From Terriglobia bacterium (GTDB lineage: Bacteria > Acidobacteriota > Terriglobia > Terriglobales > Acidobacteriaceae), in contig JAIQGE010000003.1 in the NCBI GenBank assembly GCA_020072815.1, positions 124,001-188,000 of the forward strand: 64,000 bases of DNA. The letters are read 5' to 3'. Position 1 is the first letter of the stretch; the number at the start of each line of letters is the position of its first letter. Position numbers and translations under genes: made by a program. Positions 8,477 through 19,500 of the stretch are shown one piece after another. The notes under the pieces were generated by a model. That model was not told the origin of the DNA and ran no database searches. It saw only the letters and a list, made by a program, of their open reading frames with translations.

Positions 8477-10261
8477 ATGGCCAGCGGAACTCAAACAGAA
8501 GCAGCACAACGCATTCGCATCGGCGGCAGCAAAACCGGCGCGTGGCTTGCCCGCTACGCGCTGGAGCAACTGCCGGTCTCGCACACCTTCGGCATTCCCG
8601 GCGTCCACACCACGGAGCTGTACGACGAGCTGAACCAGTCGGAGAAGATCCGGCCCGTCCTGGTTACGCACGAGTGTTGCGGCGCGTTTGCCGCCGACGC
8701 CATCAGCCGGACGTCCAACGGACAGATCGGCTGCCTGGTAATTGTGCCTGCGGCCGGCGTTACCCACGCCATGAGCGGCATTGGCGAATGCTACCTGGAC
8801 GGCATTCCTCTGCTAGTGATCACCGGCGGAGCGCGCACGGACGTTCCTTTCGGCTACCAGTTGCATGAAATTGACCAGCAGCGCCTTGTGGACGGCATCG
8901 TTAAGCGTTCCTGGAAGATCACTGAACATCGCGATATTGTGCCGGTGATCTTTGAGGCTTACCGCACCACGGTGAGCGGCGTGCCAGGGCCGGTGCTGGT
9001 GGAAATTCCCGTCAACTTGCAATTGTTTTCGCAAGCGGTGGACGACGTGCCCGCGTTCACTCCCTACGCGCCGGAGCCAGTATTCGTTGATAACGAGCTG
9101 GACGCCGCGGTTCGTCTGCTTCGCGAAGCCCGCTCGCCAGGAATCTTCGTCGGCTGGGGAGCGGTTGACGTCGCCGAATCCGTGGCCAAAATCGCTGAGT
9201 TGCTGGGCGCGCCGGTTTCCACCACGCTGCAAGGCCTCTCCGCTTTTCCCGGCGACCATCCGCTGCACACCGGCATGGGATTCAGCCGGGCCGCGGTGCC
9301 CGCCGCGGAAAATGCCTTTGCCAAATGTGACTGCATGCTGGCCATCGGCGTCAGCTTTGGCGAGATTCCTACCGGCAGCTTCGGGTGTCCAGTGCCGGAG
9401 AACCTTATCCACATTGATATCTCGTCCAAAGCTATTGGGCGCAACTATCCGGCCAAGGTCGGCTTACTGGGCGATTCGCGTCTCATCGTCCCACAGCTTC
9501 TTGCGCGGCTTCAGTCCGGCGCTGCCGACCAAACCGCGCGCCGCCGCAACGTGGAAGCCCGCATCGCCGCCGACAAAGCCGCTTATCGCGAAGAATGGCG
9601 GGCACACCAAACCGACCGCGTCAATCCCGCGCCGTTTTTCCAGGAACTACGGCGCCAGCTCAACGACGACGCCATCATGACCGTGGACGACGGCAACCAC
9701 ACCTTCCTCGCCGCTGAGCTGTTTGAAGTGCGGCGTCCGCGCGTCTTCGTTTCACCCACCGACTTCAACGCCATGGGATACGCCGTGCCGGCAGCCGTCG
9801 GCGCCAAGCTGGCCAGCCCTGATCGGCAAGTCGTCAGCATCGTGGGCGATGGCGCGTTCCTGATGACCGGCCTGGAGACCATCACCGCGGCCACGCTCGG
9901 CCTGGGCATTGCGTACTTCGTTTTCGACGACGGCGAGCTCAGCCAGATTTCCCAGGGCCAGGAAATTCCCTACAACCGCAAACCGTGCACCGTTCTTGGT
10001 ACGCTGCGGCTGAAGGGCATCGCCGACGCCACCGGCGCAGACTACGTGGCCATCGAGAACAATGGCCAGATCAGCGATGCGGTTCGCGACGCCCTGGCCT
10101 GCGCCGCAAAGAACAAGCCGGTCATCGTGGACGTTCACGTGGACTACTCCAAGCGCACGCGCTTTACCAAGGGCGTGGTCAAGACCGCGCTGAAGCGTTT
10201 TCCGCTGCGTGACCGTCTGCGGTTCATCGCCAGGGCGCTGGTGAGAAAAGTGACGGGATGA
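8477..10261 (+). CDS. Thiamine diphosphate-dependent enzyme (acetolactate synthase/decarboxylase-like)
   Basis: 594 residues from ATG 8477; AAGGTGGAG lies just upstream, and an in-frame GTG at 8468 is the alternative. The three domains of the POX/ALS family are present: an N-terminal PYR domain with the cofactor-activating Glu in THECCGAFAADAISR, a middle domain, and a C-terminal PP domain with the Mg/ThDP motif GDGAFLMTGLETITAA ending in FDDGEL, where most family members have NN. Likely reactions are decarboxylation or carboligation of a 2-keto acid. Pairing with an FAD dehydrogenase suggests a short pathway acting on one substrate, not identified here. Confidence 0.85.
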   Translation: MASGTQTEAAQRIRIGGSKTGAWLARYALEQLPVSHTFGIPGVHTTELYDELNQSEKIRPVLVTHECCGAFAADAISRTSNGQIGCLVIVPAAGVTHAMSGIGECYLDGIPLLVITGGARTDVPFGYQLHEIDQQRLVDGIVKRSWKITEHRDIVPVIFEAYRTTVSGVPGPVLVEIPVNLQLFSQAVDDVPAFTPYAPEPVFVDNELDAAVRLLREARSPGIFVGWGAVDVAESVAKIAELLGAPVSTTLQGLSAFPGDHPLHTGMGFSRAAVPAAENAFAKCDCMLAIGVSFGEIPTGSFGCPVPENLIHIDISSKAIGRNYPAKVGLLGDSRLIVPQLLARLQSGAADQTARRRNVEARIAADKAAYREEWRAHQTDRVNPAPFFQELRRQLNDDAIMTVDDGNHTFLAAELFEVRRPRVFVSPTDFNAMGYAVPAAVGAKLASPDRQVVSIVGDGAFLMTGLETITAATLGLGIAYFVFDDGELSQISQGQEIPYNRKPCTVLGTLRLKGIADATGADYVAIENNGQISDAVRDALACAAKNKPVIVDVHVDYSKRTRFTKGVVKTALKRFPLRDRLRFIARALVRKVTG

Positions 10262-10270
10262 ACGAGACCA

Positions 10271-10285
10271 CGCGCCGAAGGCGCG
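10271..10285 (+). terminator. Short GC hairpin after the ThDP gene, possible terminator
   Basis: A 6-bp perfect stem CGCGCC/GGCGCG with a GAA loop lies 10 bp after the stop codon, followed by a moderately T-rich stretch. The same core hairpin occurs in the intergenic repeat at 57878-57890, so it may be a repeat remnant rather than a dedicated terminator. Confidence 0.4.
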
Positions 10286-10440
10286 TTGCCTCCTTTTATT
10301 GAACGCGCCGGTTCAGGTTCCCTCGCAAGAGCGGTCCCAGCTCACTTCCGCATGGGCGATGATTTGAGTCACGATCCGAAAATCGCGGCCCTTTGCCGGA
10401 ATCACGCCCGACCGTGACCGCCGTCACATTCCGCCATAAC

Positions 10441-10464
10441 CGACAAAGACGATAAATATTGTCG
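10441..10464 (+). promoter_or_regulatory. Candidate operator before the Rrf2 regulator gene
   Basis: The inverted pair CGACAA ... TTGTCG, with a 12-bp A/T-rich spacer containing GATAAATATT, ends 14 bp before the GTG start of the Rrf2-type gene. Rrf2 regulators usually bind A/T-rich dyads overlapping their own promoter, so this is a plausible autoregulatory site for the whole downstream operon. The match is to position and symmetry only. Confidence 0.3.
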
Positions 10465-10478
10465 GAATTAGACGGGCC

Positions 10479-10988
10479 GTGATTAACAAGACCTCCGTAC
10501 TCGCTATGCGAGCTTTGCTGGTAGTCGCCGGGGACGCGCCGGGCAACGTCCTGTCCCCGCGCAGCATTGCCGCCCGCTTGAATGAATCGCCCGCTTATAT
10601 GGCCAAGGTGCTTCGCCTTCTGGTCAGGGCGGGAATTTTACGGGCGGAGCGCGGGACCAAAGGCGGCGTTTTTCTCAACCGGCCAACTTCAGAAATCTCC
10701 ATGCTTGAAATTGTTCAAGCTTGCCAGGGCGCGATCGTCGGCGGCTATTGCCAGCCAGTCCTCAACCTCCAGAGCACTTGCGCTTTTCACCGCGCGACGC
10801 TGGAACTGGAGCACGCCGTCACTCAAGTTCTCTCGCGCTGGAATTTGGCGCATCTGGAAAAAACGCCCGGACCAGTTGGCAGGCTGCCCGGAACGATGCA
10901 CTGCTTGATCGCCGGTTTTCCTGCGCCGTTGTCACCGAAAACGCGCTCAACGAAAGCCGGCTTAGCGAGAGGAACCGCGAGACCATGA
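10479..10988 (+). CDS. Rrf2-family transcriptional regulator
   Basis: 169 residues from GTG 10479. The winged helix is clear (LAMRALLVVAG, SIAARLNESPAYMAKVL, LVRAGILRAERGTKGGVF). Cysteines at about residues 82, 91 and 101 fall in the region that carries the Fe-S ligands of IscR and NsrR, but the spacing differs and a bound cluster is uncertain. The gene opens the operon and its TGA overlaps the ATG of the next gene (ATGA), so translation is coupled. By position it probably controls the molybdoenzyme operon in response to redox, NO or Fe-S status; this is inference. Confidence 0.85.
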   Translation: MINKTSVLAMRALLVVAGDAPGNVLSPRSIAARLNESPAYMAKVLRLLVRAGILRAERGTKGGVFLNRPTSEISMLEIVQACQGAIVGGYCQPVLNLQSTCAFHRATLELEHAVTQVLSRWNLAHLEKTPGPVGRLPGTMHCLIAGFPAPLSPKTRSTKAGLARGTARP

Positions 10989-12946
10989 CGGATCTCCTGA
11001 AGCTGCGCGTTTCCATTCCTTCCGAGCAGTACCAGCAGGATCAGATTTCCTGCCAGGTGGCGTGTCCGGTGCACACCGACGCGCGCGGTTACGTGCGGGC
11101 CATTGCACAAGGCCGCTTTGAAGAAGCCTACCTGATCGCCCGAGGTCCCAATCCTTTTGCCTCCATCTGCGGACGAATCTGCGGTGCGCCCTGTGAGACG
11201 GCCTGTCGTCGCGGCAAGATTCCGCGCGTAGATGATGACGGCAACTTCGTCGCCAACGACCGTCCTATCGCCATTCGCGCGCTGAAACGTTTTGCCTGCG
11301 ATCTTTACGGCCCTGAGGCACAAGGCCCCGGCGTCACGCTGCGTAATGTAAAAGCGTTCATTCCTCCAGTGGCCGCCCACGCGGACGAAATGGCCGCGTT
11401 GCTGCGCGCCTCTGTGGATGGCCGGGTGAAGCAAGCGGGTGGAGAAAAGATCGCCATTATCGGCGCCGGTCCTGCGGGGCTTTCCGCAGCGCACGATCTG
11501 GCCCTGCTCGGTTTCAAACCCGTGGTGTTTGAGTCTGAGCCGGTCCCCGCCGGCATGCTGGCGGTGGGCGTGCCTGCGTATCGCCTGCCGCGCGACATTA
11601 TCGCCAAAGAAGTTGCGGTGATCCAGGCACTGGGCGTTGAGATTCGTTGCGGCGTTTCCATCGGCAAGGACGTGAGCTTCGCCGAGTTGCGCCGGGATTT
11701 CAGCGCCGTGTTGATCGCCGTGGGCGCAAAGTCCTCTCGCGACCTGGGACTGCCCGGCGAACGCGGGCCGCGCGTCTACGGCGGCGTGGATTTGCTGCGA
11801 GCCGTTTCCTTGGGCGAACCCATTGATATCGGCCGTGAAGTGGTGGTGGTTGGCGGCGGCAACGTGGCTTATGACGTGGCCCGCACCGTGGTCCGGCAAA
11901 TTGCCTATGACACGGCCCGCACCGCGGCCCGTCTGCCTGGCATGAGCAAAGTCTGGCTGGTCTCACTGGAGAGCCTGGAAGAAATGCCCGCGGACACCGT
12001 GGAGATCCGCGAAGGTGATGAAGAAGGTGTGCAGCGGCTGAACGGCTGGGGGCCGCTGGAAATCCAGCGCCGCGATGATGGCTCCGTTTCCGGCGTGCTC
12101 TTCCGCAAGTGCACCCGCGTGTATGACGAGAATCGCCGCTTCGCCCCAACGTATGACGACACCATGACCCGCCCGGTGCCGTGTGACACCGTGCTGCTCG
12201 CCGTCGGACAGAGCACGGCCCTCAAATTCCTGGAAGACGGCGGCAAGGACGTTGAGATGATGCGTCCCGGCTGGCCCAAGGTGGACGCGCAAACACTGCG
12301 CACCACGGCCGACAACGTGTTCGTCGCAGGCGACCTGGCGCACGGTACGCGGCTGTTGATTGATGCCGTGGCTTCCGGCAAAGCCGCGGCGCGTTCCATT
12401 TACGAGTCGCTTACCGGCAACAAGTTGCAGTTTGAGGCCGTGGCCTCCCATCGCGTGCTTGAACTCTATCGCCGTGAACGCGGCTACGAAAACATTCGCC
12501 GCCAAGCGATTCCCACCACGGAGCCGGAAGACCGGCTGAAGCACCCGGCGGTCTGTGTGGAGAGCGGCTACACGCAGGAACTGGCCATGCGCGAAGCTTC
12601 GCGCTGCCTGGATTGCGGCGTGGCGCCCATCTTTGACGGCACGCGCTGCGTGCTCTGCGGCGGCTGTGCCGACGTTTGTCCCACGCAGTGCCTGAAGCTG
12701 GTGAGCCTGGGCGACCTGTTCGGCGACGACGCGTTTGCCCGGGAGATCGGCGTCGCGCTCGGCGAAGACGCTGATCTCGCCGCCAACTCAGCCATTTTGA
12801 AAGATGAAGACCGCTGTATCCGCTGCGGGCTCTGCGCCCTGCGCTGCCCGGTGGATGCCATCACCATGGAACGCGTCATGTTCCGCACGGATTGGAGGAC
12901 CAATGAGCGAGACACAGAAGACCGGGCGCTCGCGGCTCGATCCTGA
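10985..12946 (+). CDS. GltD-like FAD/NAD(P) oxidoreductase with N- and C-terminal Fe-S domains
   Basis: 653 residues from ATG 10985, which overlaps the previous stop. The N-terminal Cys-rich domain ([15 protein letters not shown], then [16 protein letters not shown]) is the Fer4_20 type of glutamate synthase small subunits. It is followed by an FAD site ([20 protein letters not shown]) and an NAD(P) site ([18 protein letters not shown]). A ferredoxin domain at the C-terminus supplies two 4Fe-4S motifs ([12 protein letters not shown] and [12 protein letters not shown]). There is no glutamate synthase large subunit nearby. In this operon it may pass electrons between NAD(P)H and the quinone or ferredoxin pool; the partner is inferred only from context. 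Confidence 0.85.
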   Translation: MTDLLKLRVSIPSEQYQQDQISCQVACPVHTDARGYVRAIAQGRFEEAYLIARGPNPFASICGRICGAPCETACRRGKIPRVDDDGNFVANDRPIAIRALKRFACDLYGPEAQGPGVTLRNVKAFIPPVAAHADEMAALLRASVDGRVKQAGGEKIAIIGAGPAGLSAAHDLALLGFKPVVFESEPVPAGMLAVGVPAYRLPRDIIAKEVAVIQALGVEIRCGVSIGKDVSFAELRRDFSAVLIAVGAKSSRDLGLPGERGPRVYGGVDLLRAVSLGEPIDIGREVVVVGGGNVAYDVARTVVRQIAYDTARTAARLPGMSKVWLVSLESLEEMPADTVEIREGDEEGVQRLNGWGPLEIQRRDDGSVSGVLFRKCTRVYDENRRFAPTYDDTMTRPVPCDTVLLAVGQSTALKFLEDGGKDVEMMRPGWPKVDAQTLRTTADNVFVAGDLAHGTRLLIDAVASGKAAARSIYESLTGNKLQFEAVASHRVLELYRRERGYENIRRQAIPTTEPEDRLKHPAVCVESGYTQELAMREASRCLDCGVAPIFDGTRCVLCGGCADVCPTQCLKLVSLGDLFGDDAFAREIGVALGEDADLAANSAILKDEDRCIRCGLCALRCPVDAITMERVMFRTDWRTNERDTEDRALAARS

Positions 12947-13388
12947 GCCGGTGAGCCGTCGCGATGTGTTGGGACTCATGTCCCTGTGGGCTGCAGGGTC
13001 GGCCCTGCTGTTCGGGCTCGTTGGGATGTTGCGCCTGCCCAAGGCCGCTGTCCTGTCGTCTCCATCCAAACGTTTTCGCGTGACGCTGCCGGCGACCTTG
13101 GCGGCGGGCGAAGCCTTCACTCCTCCGGGCCGCAACGTGGCCGTGTATCGCGACGAACAAGGCGTGTACGCAATCTCCCGCGTGTGCACGCATCTGGGTT
13201 GCATCGTCAAGCCAACGGAAGAAGGTTTTGAGTGCCCCTGCCACGGCTCGCGTTATGACCATGACGGCACCGTGACCAAGGGTCCGGCGCCGCGCGCGCT
13301 GCCCTGGCTGGAAGTGAAAGAACAGGCCGGCACGCTCTACGTGGATGAGGGCAGCAACGTGGCTTCCGGCACGAGGTTGAAGGTATGA
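12903..13388 (+). CDS. Rieske 2Fe-2S protein with Tat-type membrane anchor
   Basis: 161 residues; the ATG at 12903 lies 44 bp inside the end of the preceding gene. [20 protein letters not shown] is a twin-arginine signal followed by one membrane segment, as in Rieske subunits of bc complexes. The cluster ligands are present in CTHLGC and CPCHGS. It carries electrons from quinol at cytochrome b to a cytochrome c on the outer face of the membrane. The 4-bp overlap with the cytochrome b gene supports a shared complex. Confidence 0.95.
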   Translation: MSETQKTGRSRLDPEPVSRRDVLGLMSLWAAGSALLFGLVGMLRLPKAAVLSSPSKRFRVTLPATLAAGEAFTPPGRNVAVYRDEQGVYAISRVCTHLGCIVKPTEEGFECPCHGSRYDHDGTVTKGPAPRALPWLEVKEQAGTLYVDEGSNVASGTRLKV

Positions 13389-14932
13389 GCGCCCCGGACC
13401 GCAATTCCGCTCTGCAGGTCTTCTGGCAGAACCTGAAGGCGACGCCGCGGCACTTCATGGAAACGGCGTTTCGCGGTGGCGCTCCCAAGACCGACCGCAC
13501 GCGTTCCACGTTTGTCTTTGGCAACGTGTTCTTCCATCTTCATTCCGTGCGCACGCATCGCTGGAGTTTGCGTTGGGCAACGACTTGGGGACTGGGAATG
13601 GCGACGTTTGCGGCCTTTGTCATCACGCTGGTCACCGGCATCCTGCTGATGTTTTATTACAAGCCTTTCCCTGACGTTGCCTATCAATCCATCAAGGACA
13701 TTCATTTCGTGGTCCCCACCGGCCGCTTCATGCGCAACATCCATCGCTGGGCGGGAAACGTGATGGTAGTGACGGTGATCCTGCACATGGCGCGCGCGTT
13801 CTATACCGCGGCCTACCGCAAGCCGCGCGAGTTCAACTGGCTCATGGGAATGGCGCTGCTGGTGGTCACGCTCGGCCTTTCTTTCACCGGCTACTTGCTG
13901 CCCTGGGACCAGTTAGCGTACTGGGCTATTACCATTGGCGCCAACATTGCAGCGTCACCCCAGGAGGTAACAAATGCGCTGGGGATCACGCAGCATTTTG
14001 ATCCCGGGGGATTGCAGCGGCTCATTCTACTGGGATCGGACACCGTTGGCCCGGAAGCGCTGATCCGCTTCTACCTGCTGCACGTGATGATCCTGCCGCT
14101 GGTGCTGGCGTTGATCGTCGCCGTTCATTTCTGGCGTATCCGCAAAGATGGCGGGTTGGCCAGGCCTGTTGACGCTGACCAGCGCGTGGGGCCCATCACC
14201 GGAACCTATCCGGTGTTCACCGAGCAGCCCAAGAAGACGTATCAGTTGGCGGCCATCGTGCGCGGGAAGACTGCGGCAGTGGGTAAAGGGCCGGAAGCCA
14301 CCGTGCCTTCCATGCCGCATCTTTTTTACGGCGAACTTGCCGTCTTGATGTTGACCACGCTGATCTGCGTGGCGCTGGCACTGCTTTCCGACGCGCCGCT
14401 GAAAGAGCTGGCCAATCCCATGGTGCCGGAGAACCCGGCCAAAGCGCCCTGGTATTTCCTGGGACTGCAGGAGTTAGTTTCCTTCTCGGCGTTCATGGGC
14501 GGGATCGGAATTCCCACCATCGTGCTGCTTGGCCTGGGATTGATCCCGTATCTCGACCGCGAAACCGAAGGCACCGGCGAATGGTTCGGCGGGCCGGGAG
14601 GCAAGAAGCTCGCCATGCGGTCGCTGCTGGTCGGCTTTGGCGCGTCGCTGGCGATTGAATCGTTCGTCATCCACTTTGGCTGGCTGCGGGAGTGGTTCCC
14701 GCACATTCCGCAACTGGTCATCACTGCCATCAACCCTGGCACGCTCCTCACGCTGGCTTACGGCGCGTACTCGGTGTGGTGTGTGAAGAAATACAGCTCA
14801 ACCCGCGCAGGCGCCATGGCTCTTTTCACGTGCTTCCTGTGCGGCTTCATCGTTCTCACCGTCATCGGGACGTATTTCCGCGGACCGAACTGGGTCTTTT
14901 ACTGGTCGCCGTCCCAATGGCCCGGACACTAA
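13385..14932 (+). CDS. Cytochrome b of a bc-type complex, fused b6/subunit IV form
   Basis: 515 residues. The N-terminal part has the two heme-b His pairs (IHRWAGNV and [17 protein letters not shown] and [10 protein letters not shown]) and the [12 protein letters not shown] segment of the quinol site. The C-terminal part resembles subunit IV, with [14 protein letters not shown] where the canonical PEWY would be, a variant seen in menaquinone-using bacteria. About ten membrane segments. It oxidises or reduces quinone and works with the Rieske protein upstream and the seven-heme cytochrome downstream. The resemblance to Rieske/cytochrome b pairs linked to outward-facing nitrate reductases is notable. 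Confidence 0.93.
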   Translation: MSAPDRNSALQVFWQNLKATPRHFMETAFRGGAPKTDRTRSTFVFGNVFFHLHSVRTHRWSLRWATTWGLGMATFAAFVITLVTGILLMFYYKPFPDVAYQSIKDIHFVVPTGRFMRNIHRWAGNVMVVTVILHMARAFYTAAYRKPREFNWLMGMALLVVTLGLSFTGYLLPWDQLAYWAITIGANIAASPQEVTNALGITQHFDPGGLQRLILLGSDTVGPEALIRFYLLHVMILPLVLALIVAVHFWRIRKDGGLARPVDADQRVGPITGTYPVFTEQPKKTYQLAAIVRGKTAAVGKGPEATVPSMPHLFYGELAVLMLTTLICVALALLSDAPLKELANPMVPENPAKAPWYFLGLQELVSFSAFMGGIGIPTIVLLGLGLIPYLDRETEGTGEWFGGPGGKKLAMRSLLVGFGASLAIESFVIHFGWLREWFPHIPQLVITAINPGTLLTLAYGAYSVWCVKKYSSTRAGAMALFTCFLCGFIVLTVIGTYFRGPNWVFYWSPSQWPGH

Positions 14933-14935
14933 TTT

Positions 14936-16591
14936 ATGAGTAAGAACAAATATCTGTTGCTCATTTCAAGCCTTGGCGTGCTGACGCTGCTGGTTGGCGC
15001 GGCGGTGCAGGAAAACTTTCTGCGCGAGTGGCGTCAGATTCAGACGCAGGGCCGCAACGAGGAAGGGCCCATCGCCGTGCAGCTTCGGCAGGTCGTGAAC
15101 ACGGGGCTCAAGACCAACGACCGCTGCGTCTCCTGCCACGTGACCATGGCGCCGGGCGAATCGACGACGACCGGAGCAAAAGTCCTGTCACCCCACAAGC
15201 CTGTTGTGCACGATCCTTCCGAGTGGGGCTGCACGGTCTGTCACGCCGGACAAGGCCAGGCCACCGACAAAGCCGACGCTCACGGCGATGTCCCCTTCTG
15301 GCCGGACCCCATGATTGAGCCGCGCTTCAGCCAGGCCGGTTGCGGCACATGCCATGCGCCGCTCGGCGTGCCCGAGCAAGAGCGCTACGCGGAAGCTCGC
15401 AATGCCTTTGCCCGCCTGGATTGCTTTGCCTGCCACAAGGTGGACGGGCGCGGCGGCATGATTCGTCCCGACGGCGGCGGTATGGAAGGCCCCGAGCTTT
15501 CTCGAGCCGGCATCAACGGCTATGACGCCGGCTGGTATGAAAAGCACGTTGCCAAACATCAGCAGGCCCAGCAGGGACCGTGGCGCAACTCGTTCGCGTC
15601 TGTGAACGATGCCGATCGCGAGTTACTCAAAGACTATCTGGCCACGCTGATGGCCGCTCCCAAGCTGGTGGAAGCCAAGGCGGTGTTCAACTCCACCGGC
15701 TGCATGGGCTGCCACAAAGTCAGCGGCGTGGGCGGTGACGAAGGCATTGATCTTTCACACGAAGGCGAAAAAGATCCCGGACAAATCAACTTTGCCCACA
15801 TGGCCGGCAAGCACAGCGTTGAAAACTGGATGGCCGAGCACTTCCGCTCGCCGGTGTCCGTCGTGGTCGGCTCGCAGATGCCGTCGCTTGCGCTTTCTGA
15901 TCGCGATGTTGACCTGCTCAGCATGTACATGCGGTCGCTGCGGCGCAAAGACCTTCCTGCAAGTTACGTCCCCAAAGACCGTGTACGCGCCGTGCGTTTT
16001 GGCGAACGCGAATTCGCCGCCGACGGCGCCACCCTCTTTGGCACATTCTGCACCGGTTGCCACGGCGGAGGCGGTGTGGGCCAGCGCTCACCGGGCATGC
16101 CTTCGTTCCCGGCCATCGCCAGCGCGGATTTTCTCTCGCGCGTTTCCGACGACTTCCTTACGGAAACCATCACCCGCGGGCGTCCCGGACGCCGCATGCC
16201 GGCCTGGGGCGAACTCACCGGCGGACTGAAGCCGGAAGAAATCAAGAAAGTAGTTGCCTATGTGCGCCAGCTCGGTCCGGCCTACCAGCCGGATGGCGAA
16301 CCTCCGCGTTGGATCAAAGCCGATGCCGAGCAAGGCAAGAAACTATTTGCCTCCATCTGTTCCGGTTGCCACGGCGCAAAGGGCCAGGGCAACGAAGGAC
16401 CGGCGCTGAACAACCAGGTGCTGCTGGCCACGGCCACGGACAGCTACTTCGTACAGACCATCGGACAGGGCCGCCGCGGAACGGACATGCTGGGGTTCCT
16501 GGAGCCGCATCCCGCGCGGCCCACGCTCAGCCCGGGGGAGATCGAAAACATTATTGCTTTTCTGCGCACGTGGGAGAGGGGGAAGAAATGA
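14936..16591 (+). CDS. Seven-heme cytochrome c
   Basis: 551 residues starting with one uncleaved or signal hydrophobic segment ([19 protein letters not shown]). Seven CXXCH motifs are visible: CVSCH near residue 64, CTVCH 99, CGTCH 136, CFACH 163, CMGCH 256, CTGCH 372 and CSGCH 475. The last two sit in ordinary class I cytochrome c domains with downstream Met candidates ([15 protein letters not shown]); the first four form a compact multiheme part. It lies 3 bp after cytochrome b and its stop overlaps the molybdoenzyme ATG, so it is the likely wire between the bc complex and the Mo enzyme. Confidence 0.92.
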   Translation: MSKNKYLLLISSLGVLTLLVGAAVQENFLREWRQIQTQGRNEEGPIAVQLRQVVNTGLKTNDRCVSCHVTMAPGESTTTGAKVLSPHKPVVHDPSEWGCTVCHAGQGQATDKADAHGDVPFWPDPMIEPRFSQAGCGTCHAPLGVPEQERYAEARNAFARLDCFACHKVDGRGGMIRPDGGGMEGPELSRAGINGYDAGWYEKHVAKHQQAQQGPWRNSFASVNDADRELLKDYLATLMAAPKLVEAKAVFNSTGCMGCHKVSGVGGDEGIDLSHEGEKDPGQINFAHMAGKHSVENWMAEHFRSPVSVVVGSQMPSLALSDRDVDLLSMYMRSLRRKDLPASYVPKDRVRAVRFGEREFAADGATLFGTFCTGCHGGGGVGQRSPGMPSFPAIASADFLSRVSDDFLTETITRGRPGRRMPAWGELTGGLKPEEIKKVVAYVRQLGPAYQPDGEPPRWIKADAEQGKKLFASICSGCHGAKGQGNEGPALNNQVLLATATDSYFVQTIGQGRRGTDMLGFLEPHPARPTLSPGEIENIIAFLRTWERGKK

Positions 16592-19500
16592 AACGAGATC
16601 TTGGACGCCGCGAATTCCTGCAGATGCTCAGCGCCACCGGACTGACGGCGCTGGTCGGCTCCACGGCGGAGACCTGGGGACTGGACGCGATCAGCAATCC
16701 GCTGGCCAGCTATCCCGACCGCGGATGGGAACGGGCTTACCGTGATCTGTGGAAATATGACTCCAAGTACACCTTCCTCTGCGCTCCCAATGACACGCAT
16801 AACTGCATGATCAATGCCTACGTGCGCCAGGGCGTGATCACCCGACTGGGCCCCACCATGAAATACGGCGAAGCCACGGACCTCAACGGCAATAAGGCCA
16901 CGCATCGCTGGGACCCGCGCATCTGCCAAAAAGGCCTGGCCCTCACCCGGCGCTTTTACGGTGACCGCCGCGTCAACGGCTGCATGGTGCGCGAAGGTTT
17001 CAAGAAGTGGGTGGAGAAAGGCTTCCCGCGGCAGAGCAACGGTCTTCCTGAGCGCGAATATTTCAATCGCGCGCGCGACCAGTGGGTCCGCGTGACGCAC
17101 GATGACGGCGCCAGGATCGTGGCATCCGTGCTCAAGAACATTGCTGAGACTTACACCGGCGAAGAGGGCAAGCGGCGTCTGACTGAACAACATTATGACC
17201 CCGCCACAATTGAGGCCACCAAGGGCATAGGCACGCAGGTGCTGAAATTCCGCGGCGGCATGCCGTTGCTGGGCATCACGCGGGTCTTCGGCATGTATCG
17301 CATGGCCAACAGCATGGCGCTGCTGGATAGCCACATCCGCAAGGTCGGTCCGGACCAGGCCAAGGGCGCGCGCGGATTCGACAACTACTCATGGCACACC
17401 GATCTGCCTCCGGGCCATCCCATGGTCACCGGCCAGCAGACGGTGGAGTTCGACCTGAGCGCCGCCGAGCACTGCAAAACTTTGGTGGTCTGGGGCATGA
17501 ACTGGATCACCACCAAGATGCCGGACAGCCACTGGCTCACCGAAGCACGGCTCAAAGGCACGCGGGTAGTCGTGATCGCGTGCGAGTACTCGGCTACAGC
17601 GACCAAAGCTGATGACGTGGTCGTCGTTCGTCCGGGCACAACGCCCGCGCTGGCGCTTGGTTTCTGCAACGTGATCCTGCGCGAAAAACTCTTCGACGTT
17701 GAATACATGAAGCACTGGACGGATCTGCCCATGCTCGTCCGCATGGATACGCTGCAGAACCTGCGCGCCAAAGACGTTTTCCCCAATGACCAACTGGCGG
17801 ATTTGAAATCCACCAAGATCCTGAAGAAGGGTGACAAAGAGCCTCCCGCGTTGCAGCACGTGGAACAGATCGTCGGCGAAGAACTGCGGGCCGCCTGGGG
17901 CGACTACGTTTGGTGGGACCGTAAGACCAACGCTCCTAAAAAGCTGACGCGGGACATGGTGGGTAAGTTCTCCAACGTGGCCGATCCGCTGCTCGAAGGC
18001 TCAATCGAAGTCACGCTGGTTGACGGCAAGAAAGTCCGTTGCCGTCCGGCGTTCGATCTGATCCAGGAGTACGTGGCCCACTTTGACCCCAAGACCGTGG
18101 AAGAGATGACCTGGGCGCCGGCCGCGGCCATTGAGTCCGTGGCGCGGCACATTGCGAAAGAGCCGGGGACCACGCTATTTGCTATTGGCATGGGGCCCAA
18201 CCAGTTCTTCAACAGTGACAACAAAGACCGTGACACCATGCTGCTGGCCGCGCTCACCGGCAACGTGGGCAAGATCGGCGGCAACATCGGCTCGTACGCC
18301 GGCAACTACCGCACGGCGCTGTTCAACGGCTCGCCGCAGTACATCAACGAGAACCCGTTCGATATAGAACTGGACCCAAGCAAGCCGTCGCGGCCCAAGG
18401 CGTATTGGGTGGGCGAGTCAGCCCACTATTACAACCATGAAGACCATCCGTTGCGCGTCGGCAAGCGGCTGCTCACGGGAAAGTCCCATATGCCGTGCCC
18501 GACCAAGTCCCTTTGGTTCGCCAACGCCAATTCCATCCTGGGCAATGTGAAGTGGCACTTCAACACCGTGATCAATCAGTTGCCGAAGATGGAGATGATT
18601 GCCGTCAACGAGTGGTGGTGGACGGCCTCCTGCGAATGGGCGGATGTGGTTTTTGGCGTAGACAGTTGGGCCGAACTGAAGCATCCGGACATGACCGCTT
18701 CCGTCACCAACCCGTTCTTGCAGGTCTTTCCCCGCACGCCCATCAAACGCGTCTTCAACACTATCGGTGATATTGACGTGTATGCGCTGGTGGCCTCCAA
18801 GTTTGCCGAACTCACCGGCGACCAGCGCTTCAACGACATGTGGAAGTTCGTGCGCGAAGGCCGCACCGACGTCTACCTGCAGCGCATCCTGGACAACTCC
18901 ACCAACACCAAAGGCTACAAGTTCGCGGACATTGAAGCCAAAGCCAAGGAAGGCATCCCCGCAATCCTCAACAGCCGCACCACCCCCAAGGCTGTAGGCT
19001 ACGAACAGGTGGCCGATTCCAAACCCTGGTACACCAAGAGCGGGCGGCTGGAGTTCTACCGCGAAGAGCCGGAGTTCATTGAAGCCGGAGAAAATCTGCC
19101 GGTGCATCGCGAACCCATTGATTCCACTTTCTACGAACCCAACGTGATCATCGCGCCCAAGCATGAGGCGCTGCGGCCGGCCTCGCCGGAGAGCTACGGC
19201 GTCTCCCGCGACGATCTCACCTGCGAGGTCCGCTGCGGACGCAACGTGGTCCTGACCTGGGCGGAAGCCAAGCAGACGCAGCACCCGCGCATGAAAGAAG
19301 GCTACAAGTTTATCTTCCACACGCCCAAGTACCGCCACGGCGCGCACACCACGCCGGTGGACGTGGACATGATCGCGCTGCTGTTCGGTCCGTTCGGCGA
19401 TCTCTATCGCCACGACCGCCGCATGCCGTACGTCAACGAAGGCTACGTGGATATCAACCCCAGCGACGCCAAGGACCTGGAGATTGAAGACGGCGACTAC

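Noticed and set aside
10823-11899. 358-residue antisense frame over the GltD-like gene
   Set aside because: Shadow; no motif, and it overlaps a conserved FAD/Fe-S protein.
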